A stretch of 64,000 nucleotides of DNA from Actinomycetes bacterium (GCA_029782355.1 JAKOUY010000002.1:1-64000); one strand, 5' to 3'. Counted from the first letter of the stretch, positions 8,115-16,497 are shown. The notes: a model not told the origin generated them from the letters alone. A program made the numbers and translations.

Positions 8115-8606
8115 ATGCCTGTGCCGACGCCCGACCAGGCCGGCAATCGGTCGAACACCGACCGCACCGAACTCGGTGTGGCCATCGTGCGGCTCGACCC
8201 CGACCTGCCGCTGCCCGGCTACGCCCACCCGGGCGATGCCGGCCTCGACCTGCGCGCCCGGATCGACGTGTCCGTCGCCCCCGGCGGCGGGCGCGAGCTG
8301 GTGCCCACCGGGATCGCCGTCGCCATCCCGCCCGGTCATGCCGGGTTCGTCCTGCCGCGCAGCGGCAACGCCCTGCACCACGGGGTCACGCTCGTGAACA
8401 CCCCCGGCCTGATCGACGCCGCCTACCGCGGCGAGATCAAGGTGGTGCTGCTGAACACCGATCCACATCGTCCCTTCGAGGTCCGCCGCGGCGACCGCAT
8501 CGCCCAGCTCGTCGTCCAGCGCGTCGAGCAGGTCGTCTGGCACGTGGTCGAGGCGCTCGACGGCGAGGACCGCGGTGGCGGCTTCGGCCACACCGGCCGC
8601 ACCTGA
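8115..8606 (+). CDS. dut: dUTP diphosphatase
   Basis: The 163-residue protein shows the five dUTPase motifs in order: [36 protein letters not shown] and RGGGFGHTG. It hydrolyses dUTP to dUMP and PPi as a trimer, keeping uracil out of DNA. Motif 2 has PRSGNA where PRSGLA is more usual, and motif 5 is slightly compact. The gene is divergent from selA with a 24-bp gap. The 97-bp convergent gap that follows contains the perfect 14-bp palindrome CGGTGGCGCCACCG at 8673-8686, of unknown role. Confidence 0.93.
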   Translation: MPVPTPDQAGNRSNTDRTELGVAIVRLDPDLPLPGYAHPGDAGLDLRARIDVSVAPGGGRELVPTGIAVAIPPGHAGFVLPRSGNALHHGVTLVNTPGLIDAAYRGEIKVVLLNTDPHRPFEVRRGDRIAQLVVQRVEQVVWHVVEALDGEDRGGGFGHTGRT

Positions 8607-8703
8607 ACGCCACCAGCGCCCAGTCCCGGCACCATCCGCGCATCGCCACGCCGCCTGCGCCCCCGCCCCGGCCGGTGGCGCCACCGTCCTGCTGGGAGGG
8701 CGG

Positions 8704-9552
8704 TCAGCCGACGAGGGTGGCGGGGCGGGCGGCGGCGACGGGCCGGGCCGCGGTGACCCGGCCGAGGAACTCGCCGAGCACCCGGTTGAACGTGCTGGCG
8801 TGCTCGATCATGAACCCGTGGGCGGCGCCGGAGATGACCACCAGCTCGGACCCGGGGATCAGCTCGTGCATCTCCTCGCTGTCGGCGCGCGGCGTGAGGA
8901 TGTCCTGGTTGCCGACCATGATCAAGGTCGGGACGCGCACCTCGCGGAGGTGCTCGGCCTGGTCGTCGTTGACCGAGTTGATCGCCCGTACCTGGGCGGC
9001 GAAGGCGTGCGGCACCCGACCCATGGCCAGCGGTCCCAGCCAGCCGATGGTCGGCCACAGCCGGCGGAACGAGCGAGGCCCGATGACCCAGCGAGCCGCG
9101 TGGTGAGCCATCTCCCCCATGCCCTTGCTCATCGCCAGATCGGCCCACGACTGCAGCAACTCCTCGCGCCACGGCACCTGCCGGCACGCCGAGCAGGCCA
9201 GCGTCATCGAGGCCACGCGGTCGCGGTGGCGCAGGTAGAGCAGCTGGGTGATCGCTCCACCCATCGAAGCCCCGACCACGTGGGCCTGCTCGACCCCACA
9301 GGCGTCCAACACGGCCGCCGCGTCGTCGGCCATCTGCTCGAGGGTGTAGTGGCCGAACGGCTTGTCGCTGCGTCCGGCGCCACGGTTGTCGAAGGAGATC
9401 ACCCGGTAGCGCAGGAGCAGCGGGGCGACTTGGGCGATCCACCCGTTCTTGTCGGCGCCCAGACCCTGCACGAGCAGGACGACCGGACGGCTGTGCCGAC
9501 CCATGTCGGCGTAGTGCAGGCGGATCCCGTCGGTGGAGACGGCGTAGGGCAT
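8704..9552 (-). CDS. Alpha/beta hydrolase
   Basis: The 282-residue protein has the alpha/beta-hydrolase fold: an oxyanion-region loop VQGLGADKNGW, nucleophile elbow GASMGG (Ser at about residue 95), acid in VGNQDILTP and histidine in AAHGFMIEH. It resembles enol-lactonase/esterase-type enzymes, but the substrate cannot be assigned. It is the last gene of a three-gene operon with the acyltransferase (TGATG overlap) and the epimerase upstream, which suggests a lipid or envelope substrate. The C-terminal Ala/Pro tail is not conserved in type. Confidence 0.85.
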   Translation of the reverse strand: MPYAVSTDGIRLHYADMGRHSRPVVLLVQGLGADKNGWIAQVAPLLLRYRVISFDNRGAGRSDKPFGHYTLEQMADDAAAVLDACGVEQAHVVGASMGGAITQLLYLRHRDRVASMTLACSACRQVPWREELLQSWADLAMSKGMGEMAHHAARWVIGPRSFRRLWPTIGWLGPLAMGRVPHAFAAQVRAINSVNDDQAEHLREVRVPTLIMVGNQDILTPRADSEEMHELIPGSELVVISGAAHGFMIEHASTFNRVLGEFLGRVTAARPVAAARPATLVG

Positions 9553-10220
9553 CAGAACCCCCCGAACGAATCGAGCAGCCGCTGGATGTGCCGCTGCGCG
9601 GCGTCGGCCAGTTCGACCTCGGCCAGCGGGCCCTGCCGCTTGGTGGTCGGGCGCATCGGCGGGCCGATCTCCACCCGGGCGTAGCGCCGCAGCCGGCTGG
9701 TGAGGGTGGCGACGGGCAGGATTGGCACCCCTTGGAGGACCGCCGGTTGCACCAGGCGATGGTCGAGCGGGCCGGCGTGACGGGTGTGGTCCTCGGCGGC
9801 GCTGACGATGACCAGCTCGCCATGGGCCAGCGCGCCGCGGACCTCGTCGGGGCGGGCGAGGATGCCGCCGAGCCGGCGCAGCAGCGGCCCGCCCGGGGCG
9901 ATGTCCGGCCGGCCGGCGAAGCGCACCGGGCGCTCGGCGGCGCGTGACAGCGCCAGCGACGCCATGAGGGGCGAGAACGAGGTCGGCCGATCGTTGACCA
10001 GCAGGAGGGCGCCCTTGCGCGCCGGCAGATGGTGCAGCCCGCCCACGGCGACGTTCCAGCGCAACCGGGCCAGCGGACCGAGGAGGTCGATCAGCCGCTG
10101 ATCGCGCCCCCAGTCGTCGACCATGAACGGGGCGATGAGCGGGCGGACCGGGCGGGTGACCACGGCGGCCGCGGCCTCCGCGGCGCGCTGCGGGAGTCGA
10201 ACCACTTGGGCGACCATCAC
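9552..10220 (-). CDS. PlsC-like acyltransferase homologue with altered HX4D motif
   Basis: The 222-residue protein has the architecture of 1-acylglycerol-3-phosphate O-acyltransferases: a hydrophobic N-terminal region, GALLLVNDRPTSFSPLM, then a glycine/arginine-rich block and a VPILPVATL strand. At the place of the catalytic HX4D the sequence reads N-D-R-P-T-S-F-S, so both His and Asp seem replaced (D77 and S82). It may be inactive, or may use another mechanism. Gene order epimerase-acyltransferase resembles mycobacterial Rv0501-Rv0502. The start could be GTG 10220 (GTGA overlap with the epimerase stop) or ATG 10217 (TGATG). Confidence 0.7.
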   Translation of the reverse strand: MMVAQVVRLPQRAAEAAAAVVTRPVRPLIAPFMVDDWGRDQRLIDLLGPLARLRWNVAVGGLHHLPARKGALLLVNDRPTSFSPLMASLALSRAAERPVRFAGRPDIAPGGPLLRRLGGILARPDEVRGALAHGELVIVSAAEDHTRHAGPLDHRLVQPAVLQGVPILPVATLTSRLRRYARVEIGPPMRPTTKRQGPLAEVELADAAQRHIQRLLDSFGGF

Positions 10221-11191
10221 GCCACGCTCCGTTCTCCGTTGACCAGCCGGACCACGCTCTCCCAGGCATACAGCCGGTCGACGACCTCCGGGGTCGAGCG
10301 TTCTGGGACGACCCCGAGCGCCTCGGGCAGCAGCAGGTCATCGGCCAGCCGGCCACGGTGCATCATCTCCAGCACGTGATCGGGCACCGGTGCACCGGCC
10401 AGGTGAGCCAGGCGGCGGGCGATGACCCACTCCGGGCCGATCAGCGGCACCGGCAGGCGACGGCCGCGGCGGGCGGCCTGGTACGTGGTGATGGCCCCCG
10501 GGGCGACGACGTTGACCGGGCCGTCGTACTGCCGGGCAGCGGCGGCGACGAAGGCCCGGGCCGCGTCACGGTCCTGGACGACGGCGAAGGGCGAGTCGGC
10601 CAGGGCGCTGAACGGGACGAACGGCATGCGCAGCAGCCGACCGAGCGGGCTGGGCACGTGCGGGCCGAGGACGGTCGCCAGGCGCAGCTTGGCGACGGAC
10701 AGCTTGACCCGGTTGCCCACCGCCCGAGCGGTCTCCTCGATGTCGGCCAGCATCTCGCCGTACTCCGAGGACGGGTCGAGCCGCGCCGTCTCCGACGGCC
10801 GGGTCGGCGCATGGTGGTGGCGACCGTAGACCTCGATGCCGCTGCGGATCACCAAGGCCTCCATCGCCGGGCACTCGGCGGCGGCGCCGACGATGGCCGT
10901 GGTGGCGTCGTGGGTGAAGCGCCGGGCGATGGCGTGACCGGCCCGGGCGTCGGGCTCCCATACGGCCAGGTGGATCATGACGTGCGGGTTGAACTTGGTG
11001 ACCTCGTCGACGATGCGCGGTCGGTTCTTCGGGTCGATCAGGTGGAACTGGGCCCGGCGCAATCGCCGCCTCGGTGGGTCCACGTCGATGCCCATCAGGG
11101 AACCGACCCACGACTCTTCCTCGAGCAGGCTGGCGGTCAGCGAGCCGAGCTCGCCCCCCATGCCGCTCACGAGCACTCGCCGTCCGGCCAT
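10217..11191 (-). CDS. NAD-dependent epimerase/dehydratase (extended SDR)
   Basis: The 324-residue protein has an N-terminal Rossmann fold with VLVSGMGGELGS, a slightly altered GxxGxxG, and an acidic residue after the second strand (GIDVDPP). Around residue 150 the tyrosine-lysine pair is not canonical (SSEYGEMLAD), so catalysis may differ from GalE-type enzymes. The mycobacterial counterpart by context is annotated galE2-like. It is the promoter-proximal gene of the epimerase-acyltransferase-hydrolase operon. A sugar-nucleotide or polyketide-like substrate is possible; none can be named. Confidence 0.78.
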   Translation of the reverse strand: MAGRRVLVSGMGGELGSLTASLLEEESWVGSLMGIDVDPPRRRLRRAQFHLIDPKNRPRIVDEVTKFNPHVMIHLAVWEPDARAGHAIARRFTHDATTAIVGAAAECPAMEALVIRSGIEVYGRHHHAPTRPSETARLDPSSEYGEMLADIEETARAVGNRVKLSVAKLRLATVLGPHVPSPLGRLLRMPFVPFSALADSPFAVVQDRDAARAFVAAAARQYDGPVNVVAPGAITTYQAARRGRRLPVPLIGPEWVIARRLAHLAGAPVPDHVLEMMHRGRLADDLLLPEALGVVPERSTPEVVDRLYAWESVVRLVNGERSVA

Positions 11192-11212
11192 CAGTGCTCA
11201 GGTTACTCGCAG

Positions 11213-11863
11213 TTAACTTGCCGGGACCGTACCGAACCGCACGTACACCTCGGCCGACAGCGTCACCAGACCACCGCTGACGTCCATCGCCGCCTCGGGA
11301 GCCGCCACCTTCATCCGCGCCCCGTAGGACATCGCCGCGTCGTGGTCGGCGGACCCCGGCGCGGTGACGATCGGATCGTCGCTGACCAGCTCGACGTGGC
11401 CGAGACGCAGCCCGAGGGCGTCGGCGTAGGCCTCCGCCCGATCGCGCGCCGCCCGGGCGGCGTCGGCCAGCAACTCGCGGCGCGCCGGGTTGTCGGCGTC
11501 GACCAGCCAGGTCAGGTTGCGCACGCTGGCCTGGCACGAACCGACCGCGTCACGCAGCAGCGGTCCGATGGCGTCGAGGTTCTGCAACGTCGCCGCCACG
11601 CCGCTGGTGGCCCGGTAGCCCACGCTGACCTGGGACTCCTTGCGCCACTCGAACTCCTCGGCCACGTTGACGCCCTCGGTGACCCACTGGTCGCGAGGCA
11701 CGTCGAGCGCGGCGAGCAGCTCGGCCAGCTTCTCCGAACGCTGGGCCACGGCGTCCAGCGCCGACGGTGCGTCCTTGGCGAGTTGGGTCAGCCCGAGGGA
11801 GACGACGACGCGATCGGGTTGCACGGGGCGCGAGGCGCTGCCGCGCACGGTGATGGTTGCCAT
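11213..11863 (-). CDS. SIMPL (DUF541) domain protein
   Basis: The 216-residue protein begins ITVRGSASRPVQPDRVVVSLG, the usual opening of SIMPL/DUF541 proteins, followed by a long helix and a beta-rich C-terminal half ending in VTLSAEVYVRFGT. There is no convincing signal peptide, unlike many secreted family members. Family function is poorly defined (oxidative stress and kinase-associated proteins are known members). The ATG at 11861-11863 has no strong Shine-Dalgarno. It ends with TAA, a rare stop codon in this window. Confidence 0.78.
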   Translation of the reverse strand: MATITVRGSASRPVQPDRVVVSLGLTQLAKDAPSALDAVAQRSEKLAELLAALDVPRDQWVTEGVNVAEEFEWRKESQVSVGYRATSGVAATLQNLDAIGPLLRDAVGSCQASVRNLTWLVDADNPARRELLADAARAARDRAEAYADALGLRLGHVELVSDDPIVTAPGSADHDAAMSYGARMKVAAPEAAMDVSGGLVTLSAEVYVRFGTVPAS

Positions 11864-11905
11864 GGGCGGCGAGTGTACGGCGGGCGTTGGCGCCGCACCG
11901 GGCGG

Positions 11906-12778
11906 TCAGCCCAGTCCGCGGGCGTCCTGCTTGAGCGCCGTGTCGACGGTGAGCGCGGCGGCCACCACCAAGGCGTTGAGCGGCTGCGGCAAGGCCCGGT
12001 GGATCTGGACGACGTAGTTGTCGGCCGTGGTGAACATGGTCTTGGCGAAGCCCTCGAAGGTCTTGGTGATCCGGGCCACCTCCTGCCCGGCGGCGTCCTG
12101 GATGTTGAAGTTCCAAGCTCGCCAGTTCTCGGCGTGGATCGAGCCGACCGGCTGACCGTTGGCCTCCAGCGTGAAGTGGATCTTGCCGAACACGTTGTCC
12201 TGGACGATCCGGCCGATCTCCTGGTCGTTGCCGTCGGTGACCACGACCTTGCTCTTCACCAACTTCGCCGGACGGACCAGGCGAAGGGCGACCCGCCCAG
12301 CTCGGTCGGTGATCTCCAGCTTGTGGGTCATGTACTGGTCGAGACTGGAGACCAGGCGGAGGACCTTCTTCGCCGCGCTCTGCCCGACCTGGTTCACGGC
12401 GGCGATCTGCTGGCCGTGCTGATCGAACACCGAGTACTGGTTGTTCAACTCGATCAGCTTGGCCTTCTGGTTGACCACCAGGATCGGCTCGGTGAAGATC
12501 GTCCCGCCGCCCTGGAAGCCGGCCTCGCCGATGTTGGCGCTGCGGTATCGCCGGCCGCGCTCGTCGCCGTGGATCTGCTCGCGGATCCGGTTCGGATCAC
12601 CCTCGTTGCCGATCACCATGGCGCGGTCGAGGGCATCCATGCCCGAGGCCGGCTGGACCGGATCGGTGCCCTGGATCCCTCGGTCGCTGACGTGGTCGGT
12701 CCAGTTGGCACCGTCCCAGTAGCGGTGCTCGTGGCGACCGGTGGGGTCGGGATGCCAGGCAGGTGGGTGGGCGCTCAT
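11906..12778 (-). CDS. DUF2510 / phospholipid scramblase-like (LURP-one) protein
   Basis: The 290-residue protein opens with a DUF2510 motif (AWHPDPTGRHEHRYWDGANWT). A beta-rich module from about residue 90 to 260 follows, with FTEPILVVNQKAKLIELNNQ, then repeated strands such as MTHKLEITDRAGRVALRLV. This is the tubby/LURP-one/scramblase-like barrel seen in many actinobacterial DUF2510 proteins. A short hydrophobic helix (LNALVVAAALTV) lies near the C-terminus and could anchor it in the membrane. Function is unknown. The upstream neighbour is the pseudophosphatase-like gene 36 bp away on the same strand, so they may be cotranscribed. Confidence 0.75.
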   Translation of the reverse strand: MSAHPPAWHPDPTGRHEHRYWDGANWTDHVSDRGIQGTDPVQPASGMDALDRAMVIGNEGDPNRIREQIHGDERGRRYRSANIGEAGFQGGGTIFTEPILVVNQKAKLIELNNQYSVFDQHGQQIAAVNQVGQSAAKKVLRLVSSLDQYMTHKLEITDRAGRVALRLVRPAKLVKSKVVVTDGNDQEIGRIVQDNVFGKIHFTLEANGQPVGSIHAENWRAWNFNIQDAAGQEVARITKTFEGFAKTMFTTADNYVVQIHRALPQPLNALVVAAALTVDTALKQDARGLG

Positions 12779-12814
12779 GCCCGCAGTCTACGAAGACCGC
12801 TGGCGGGCGGTTCC

Positions 12815-13324
12815 CTAGCGCAGCTCGTGGACCGTCAGGATCAGTTGGCGGGCGAAGGGATCGAGCTGTCGCTGGGCGATGCGTTCGGTGATGGTGATGG
12901 CCTGCGACGGATCGTCGACCAGGCCGCTCCAGCGGATGTAGCCACCCATGATCCCGATCAGCCGGTCGTCGACGTTCTCGTTGTGGACGATCACCTTGGT
13001 ACTGGACTCGAGCAGATCGTTCAGCTCGCCGTAGAACGAGCGCAGCCACTGGCCGGTGTCGCCCACCCCGGTGAACGGGCGGTGGAGGAACGGCAGGTTC
13101 AACTCCTCGTAGTTGTGCAGGTTGTGCGGCGCCGGGATGATCGAGATCAGGCAACCGAACCCGTTCTCGCGCAGCCAGATGATCTCCTCCTGGCGGCGGA
13201 CCCGCCGGTGGTTCTCGCCGTACCCGCCGGGTCGCTCGCAGACCGCGAGCTTGTCCTTGAGGATCCAGGTGAAGTTCCGCGGGGTAATTCCCAGCGCCCA
13301 TTTGCCACGCAGCCTCGGCGGCAT
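12815..13324 (-). CDS. Dual-specificity-phosphatase-like protein lacking the catalytic Cys
   Basis: The 169-residue protein looks like a DSP/PTP-fold domain: NFTWILKDKLAVCERPGG at the N-terminus, EIIWLRENGFGCLISI, then a P-loop position that reads VIVHNENVDDRLIG. The spacing is exactly H-x-X5-R, but the nucleophilic Cys of HCX5R is Asn (N115, with H114 and R121 kept). It should therefore be catalytically dead and might bind phosphoproteins. I chose ATG 13324 because AGGAGG lies 8 bases upstream; the longer GTG reading (13363) has no such signal. The fold assignment is inferred from motif spacing. Confidence 0.65.
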   Translation of the reverse strand: MPPRLRGKWALGITPRNFTWILKDKLAVCERPGGYGENHRRVRRQEEIIWLRENGFGCLISIIPAPHNLHNYEELNLPFLHRPFTGVGDTGQWLRSFYGELNDLLESSTKVIVHNENVDDRLIGIMGGYIRWSGLVDDPSQAITITERIAQRQLDPFARQLILTVHELR

Positions 13325-13426
13325 CGCCCTGGCCTCCTTGCCGTCTCCCACCCTGTTCGTCACCAGGCTAACGGGCCGCCGCCGTGGGCAGCGCGGTCAT
13401 CCCGGCCTCCCCGCCGCCCCCACCCC

Positions 13427-13473
13427 AGGTGATCATCGATTGTCGGCATGGTGTCGACATTCAGTGATCACCT
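13427..13473. repeat. 47-bp imperfect palindrome at the tilS stop
   Basis: Perfect 9-bp outer arms (AGGTGATCA at 13427-13435 and TGATCACCT at 13465-13473) enclose inner arms TGTCG (13441-13445) and CGACA (13455-13459). The left arm lies in the gap between tilS and the pseudophosphatase gene, and the right arm overlaps the last codons of tilS. It could be a transcription terminator with a long loop, an operator with two half-sites, or a REP-like dispersed palindrome. There is no T-run. The rest of the gap (13325-13426) shows nothing recognisable. Confidence 0.6.
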
Positions 13474-14351
13474 CGGGGAGGGGGTGGGACCAGGCGGAGG
13501 CGGTGGTGGGAGCGGCGCACCTGGCGACCACCGCCGACGTCGCAGCCCGGGGCGGCGCCGGCGGCGACGGCCAGCACGCGTTCGATGGTGGCCGCGTCCG
13601 GCGGGTGCTCCCCGGTGAGCCAACGTCGAACGGCTCGGCGGGCCAGGGCGAGCGGCGCGCCACGCAGGGCCAGCGCGTCGGTCGGGTCGAGCGCCGCTGC
13701 GAGCTCGTCGAGCAGGGCGTGGTCGTCGCGCAGCAGGTCGGCCTGACGGGCCAGGATCGGCGCCGGGTCACGCCGGCCGATGTCGGCCAGCAGCGGCATC
13801 AGCTCCTGACGGATCCGGTTGCGGGTGAACCGCCGGTCACGATTGGAAGGATCGTCGACCACCGCCAGGCCCAGCGCCGCGCACAGGCCGGCGGTCTCCG
13901 TGCGGCGCAGGGCGAGGAGCGGCCGCCGCCACCCGGGCTGCATGGCCGACAAGCCGATCGCCGCGCCACGCGACAGGTTGAGCAGCACCGTCTCGGCCTG
14001 GTCGTCGAGGGTATGGCCGGTCAGCACGTCGGGCGGCAGGGCGGCATAGCGCGCTGCTCGGGCTCGGGCCTCGACGTTGCCGCCGGCGAACGGGCCGACG
14101 GTGACGGCGCGGAAGCGGGCGTCCAGGTCGGCGCAGGCGGCGCGCACCACCGCAGCCTCCTCGGCCGAACCGGGCCGCAGTTGATGGTCGACGTGCACGG
14201 CGGTCACCGCCAGCCCGGCGGCGGCGGCGAGCGCCAGCAGGGCCATGGAATCCGGACCCCCCGACACCGCGCAGGTCACCGCCGTGCCGGCCGGAGGGAA
14301 GGTGCACCGGGGCAGCAGGGCGGCCGCCGCCGGGTCGGGCCGCTCAGCCAC
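13461..14351 (-). CDS. tilS: tRNA(Ile)-lysidine synthetase
   Basis: The 296-residue protein carries the PP-loop SGGPDSMALLAL near residue 30, HVDHQLRPGS, TGHTLDDQAETVLLNL and RNRIRQELMPLL. These are the signatures of TilS, which converts C34 of tRNA-Ile(CAU) to lysidine so that AUA is read as isoleucine. It is a short form without the extra C-terminal domain of E. coli TilS, as is common in actinobacteria. The GTG start overlaps the 3' end of the DUF2342 gene by 8 bp, the same gene order as mycobacterial mesJ and its neighbour. Confidence 0.92.
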   Translation of the reverse strand: MAERPDPAAAALLPRCTFPPAGTAVTCAVSGGPDSMALLALAAAAGLAVTAVHVDHQLRPGSAEEAAVVRAACADLDARFRAVTVGPFAGGNVEARARAARYAALPPDVLTGHTLDDQAETVLLNLSRGAAIGLSAMQPGWRRPLLALRRTETAGLCAALGLAVVDDPSNRDRRFTRNRIRQELMPLLADIGRRDPAPILARQADLLRDDHALLDELAAALDPTDALALRGAPLALARRAVRRWLTGEHPPDAATIERVLAVAAGAAPGCDVGGGRQVRRSHHRLRLVPPPPRGDH

Positions 14352-15372
14352 CGGTGCGCGCCAACCAGCGCTGCGGGTCGCGGATCTCGTCCATGCTGGG
14401 CAGCTGGTCGGGCGACGCCCAGCAGCGGTCGACGGCGCGCTCGCCAGCGGCGGCCTCGATGGCGGCGATGAACCGCTCGCCGGCGGCGTACTGGTTGAGC
14501 TTGGCTTCGATGCCGAGCAGTTGCTGGACGGCGCGGGTGATCGGTGTCCCCCGCCGACGGCGGGCCTGGAGGATCCGCTCGAAGCGCGGGGCGTCGGCCA
14601 CCAGCGGCCCGGCGGCGCGAGTCATGACCACGTCGCCATGCCCCTCGAGCAAGGACATCAACCCGGCCACCTCGTTGATGACCGCTCGTTGCTGATCGCT
14701 GGCCACCACGCCGGCCAGGCCGTACTCGCGGAGCCGTTGACGTGAGCCGGCGGGATCGCGCACCGCGGCCACGGCCGCAGCGAGCATCGCCCGTGGGTCG
14801 GTGTCGGCCAGCGACAGGGTCCGGGCGACCAGATCGGTGAAGTGGGCGCGCATCCAGGGCACCCCGGTGAACTGCGCCCGGTGGGTCAGCTCGTGGATCA
14901 GCACCCACGTCCGGAACGGCGCCGGGTCGAAGCCGAAGCGGCGCTCCAGGCCGGCGATGTTCGGGCCCACCAGGTAGACGGCATCGGAGGCCGGGTCGTC
15001 GTGGCCGACGAGCAGGTCGTACTGACCGAGGACCCGACCGCTCATCCAGCCGATCAGCCCGCCGACCTCGACCGCGGTGACCCGGCTGGTGATCTGGCGG
15101 CCGAGCCGGCCGATCGTCGACTCGGCCCGCTCCAGCAACGGAGCCAGCAGGTGGCGGAACCCGGCCAGGTTGGCCGAGATCCAGGCCGAACGATCGACGA
15201 CGGCGAAGCTCGCCGGTCCGGACCGCGAGCGCAGACCGGTGGTCGCCTCGATGCGGTCCTCGATCTCCGGGAGCGACGCTGCCAGGGCCGGGACCTCGGT
15301 CACCGCGGGCTGCGGGGCTCGCGCCGCCACGGCGTTGGCCACTCGCTCGGCCAGTGGCCAGTCGATCAGCAC
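14344..15372 (-). CDS. DUF2342 zinc-dependent metalloprotease-like protein
   Basis: The 342-residue protein has the HEXXH zinc motif HELTHRAQF at about residue 165, preceded by LVGPNIAGLERRFGFDP, the usual landmark of the DUF2342 (Zincin_2) family found throughout actinobacteria next to tilS. A further glutamate in LMSLLEGHGDVVM at about 240 is a likely third zinc ligand. No signal peptide is visible, so it is probably cytoplasmic. The biological substrate is unknown; some relatives are labelled 'coenzyme F420 biosynthesis associated', which is not supported by anything else in this window. Confidence 0.85.
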   Translation of the reverse strand: MLIDWPLAERVANAVAARAPQPAVTEVPALAASLPEIEDRIEATTGLRSRSGPASFAVVDRSAWISANLAGFRHLLAPLLERAESTIGRLGRQITSRVTAVEVGGLIGWMSGRVLGQYDLLVGHDDPASDAVYLVGPNIAGLERRFGFDPAPFRTWVLIHELTHRAQFTGVPWMRAHFTDLVARTLSLADTDPRAMLAAAVAAVRDPAGSRQRLREYGLAGVVASDQQRAVINEVAGLMSLLEGHGDVVMTRAAGPLVADAPRFERILQARRRRGTPITRAVQQLLGIEAKLNQYAAGERFIAAIEAAAGERAVDRCWASPDQLPSMDEIRDPQRWLARTGG

Positions 15373-15397
15373 GGCGGTACCGGCCCCCGCCGGGCGG

Positions 15398-15538
15398 TCA
15401 CTCCGACTTCTGGCGGCGGTTCGGGTACTGCGGACCGACGACCTTGCGGACGTACCCGACGACGAGCTGCACGACCGCCAACAGGGCCACCAGGAACAGG
15501 AGGAATCCGATCCAGTAGTGCCAGATGTAGGCGAGCAT
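15398..15538 (-). CDS. 46-residue single-pass membrane protein
   Basis: This is a short reading frame of 46 codons plus stop. Starting from ATG 15538, the protein has an aromatic N-terminus (MLAYIWHYWIG), one strongly hydrophobic helix of about 22 residues, and a basic polar tail (RKVVGPQYPNRRQKSE). It lies between rsrA and the DUF2342 gene, in the same direction, with gaps of 57 and 25 bp. The codon choice and clean hydrophobic/basic layout support a real gene. No good Shine-Dalgarno is visible. Family unknown. Confidence 0.6.
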   Translation of the reverse strand: MLAYIWHYWIGFLLFLVALLAVVQLVVGYVRKVVGPQYPNRRQKSE

Positions 15539-15595
15539 GGCGGCCAGCGTAGCGATCGGCGCCGCGGCCGGGCGATTCTGCAGCGGGGTGACGGT

Positions 15596-15847
15596 TCAGC
15601 CGATACGCCCGTCGCCGTCGAGGTCGTCGTCGAGGCACCGCTCGATGCGGGCGACCAATCCGGCCGGCAGCTCGTCGTTGCGGCACTTCTCGCGGATCAC
15701 CAGCTTCAGCTCGGCGTGGAAGTCGTAGGCCTGCAAGCAGTCCAGGCACCCACCCAGGTGGCCCTCGATCGAGTGCCGGGCGGCCTCGGACAGCTCGTCG
15801 TCCAAGAAGGTGTGCAGCTCGCGCAGCGTCTCGTTGCAATCAGCCAT
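15596..15847 (-). CDS. rsrA: Zinc-binding anti-sigma factor, RsrA/RshA type
   Basis: The 83-residue protein has the ZAS motif HX3CX2C (H30, C34, C37: HLGGCLDC) after an N-terminal helix with Cys4. It matches RsrA of Streptomyces and RshA of mycobacteria, which hold SigR/SigH inactive until disulphide stress oxidises the cysteines and releases zinc. Its ATG lies inside the 3' end of sigR (8-bp overlap), the standard arrangement. The partner sigma gene immediately upstream makes the assignment firm. Confidence 0.88.
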   Translation of the reverse strand: MADCNETLRELHTFLDDELSEAARHSIEGHLGGCLDCLQAYDFHAELKLVIREKCRNDELPAGLVARIERCLDDDLDGDGRIG

Positions 15848-16463
15848 GCGACCCGTCCTGACTGTGGTCTTGACTCCCGACCGCCGATGGCTCCGGCGCG
15901 GGCACCTCGGGCAGGATCAGTCCCCGCTCGACGCCGACGTGGAACAACCGCTGCTGCATCGCCTTTCTTCCCCGGTGGAGCCGGGACATGACGGTGCCGA
16001 TGGGAATGTCGAGGATCTCGGCGATCTCCTTGTAGGAGAACCCCTCGACGTCGGCCAGGAGCACGGGCATGCGGAAGGAGTCCGGCACGGCCTCCAGCGC
16101 GGCCTTCACCTCGTCATCGGTGAACAGGTCGAACAGCGTGTCCTCGGCGCTGCGCGTCGACGGATCGAGGCGAGCGAGGCTGCGGTACAGGTACAGATCC
16201 GGCGTGTCGCCCAGCTCGACCTCCTGCACCCGGCGCTGCGCAGCCCGGTAGCGGTTGATGTAGGTGTTGGTCAGGATCCGGTACAGCCAGGCACGCAGGT
16301 TCGACCCGGCTTCGAAGGTGTGGAAGCTGCGGTAGGCGCGCAGGAACGTCTCCTGCAACAGATCCTCGGCGTCGGCCGGGCGGTGGGTCAGGCGCAGCGC
16401 CGCGCTGTACAGCTGCGGGGCGAAGGCCATGGCCTGGTCGGCGAAGTCGGCACGGTCGGCCAT
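15840..16463 (-). CDS. sigR: ECF RNA polymerase sigma factor, SigR/SigH type
   Basis: The 207-residue sigma factor has region 2 ([17 protein letters not shown], then [19 protein letters not shown]) and region 4 ([20 protein letters not shown], then [15 protein letters not shown]). With the HX3CX2C anti-sigma gene overlapping its 3' end, this is the thiol-oxidative-stress sigma factor that in relatives controls thioredoxin and mycothiol genes from GGAAT...GTT promoters. I chose ATG 16461-16463 as the start because conserved region 2 begins soon after. The BI-1 gene ends 34 bp upstream on the same strand, so sigR may be read from that operon as well as from its own promoter. Confidence 0.9.
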   Translation of the reverse strand: MADRADFADQAMAFAPQLYSAALRLTHRPADAEDLLQETFLRAYRSFHTFEAGSNLRAWLYRILTNTYINRYRAAQRRVQEVELGDTPDLYLYRSLARLDPSTRSAEDTLFDLFTDDEVKAALEAVPDSFRMPVLLADVEGFSYKEIAEILDIPIGTVMSRLHRGRKAMQQRLFHVGVERGLILPEVPAPEPSAVGSQDHSQDGSHG

Positions 16464-16497
16464 CGGCCGTACGGTACCCGGCGCCGGCCGGGCCCGG

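Noticed and set aside
10358-13432. 1024-residue plus-strand frame
   Set aside because: It runs antisense through four well supported minus-strand genes and has no domain; long open frames on the opposite strand are expected at this GC content.
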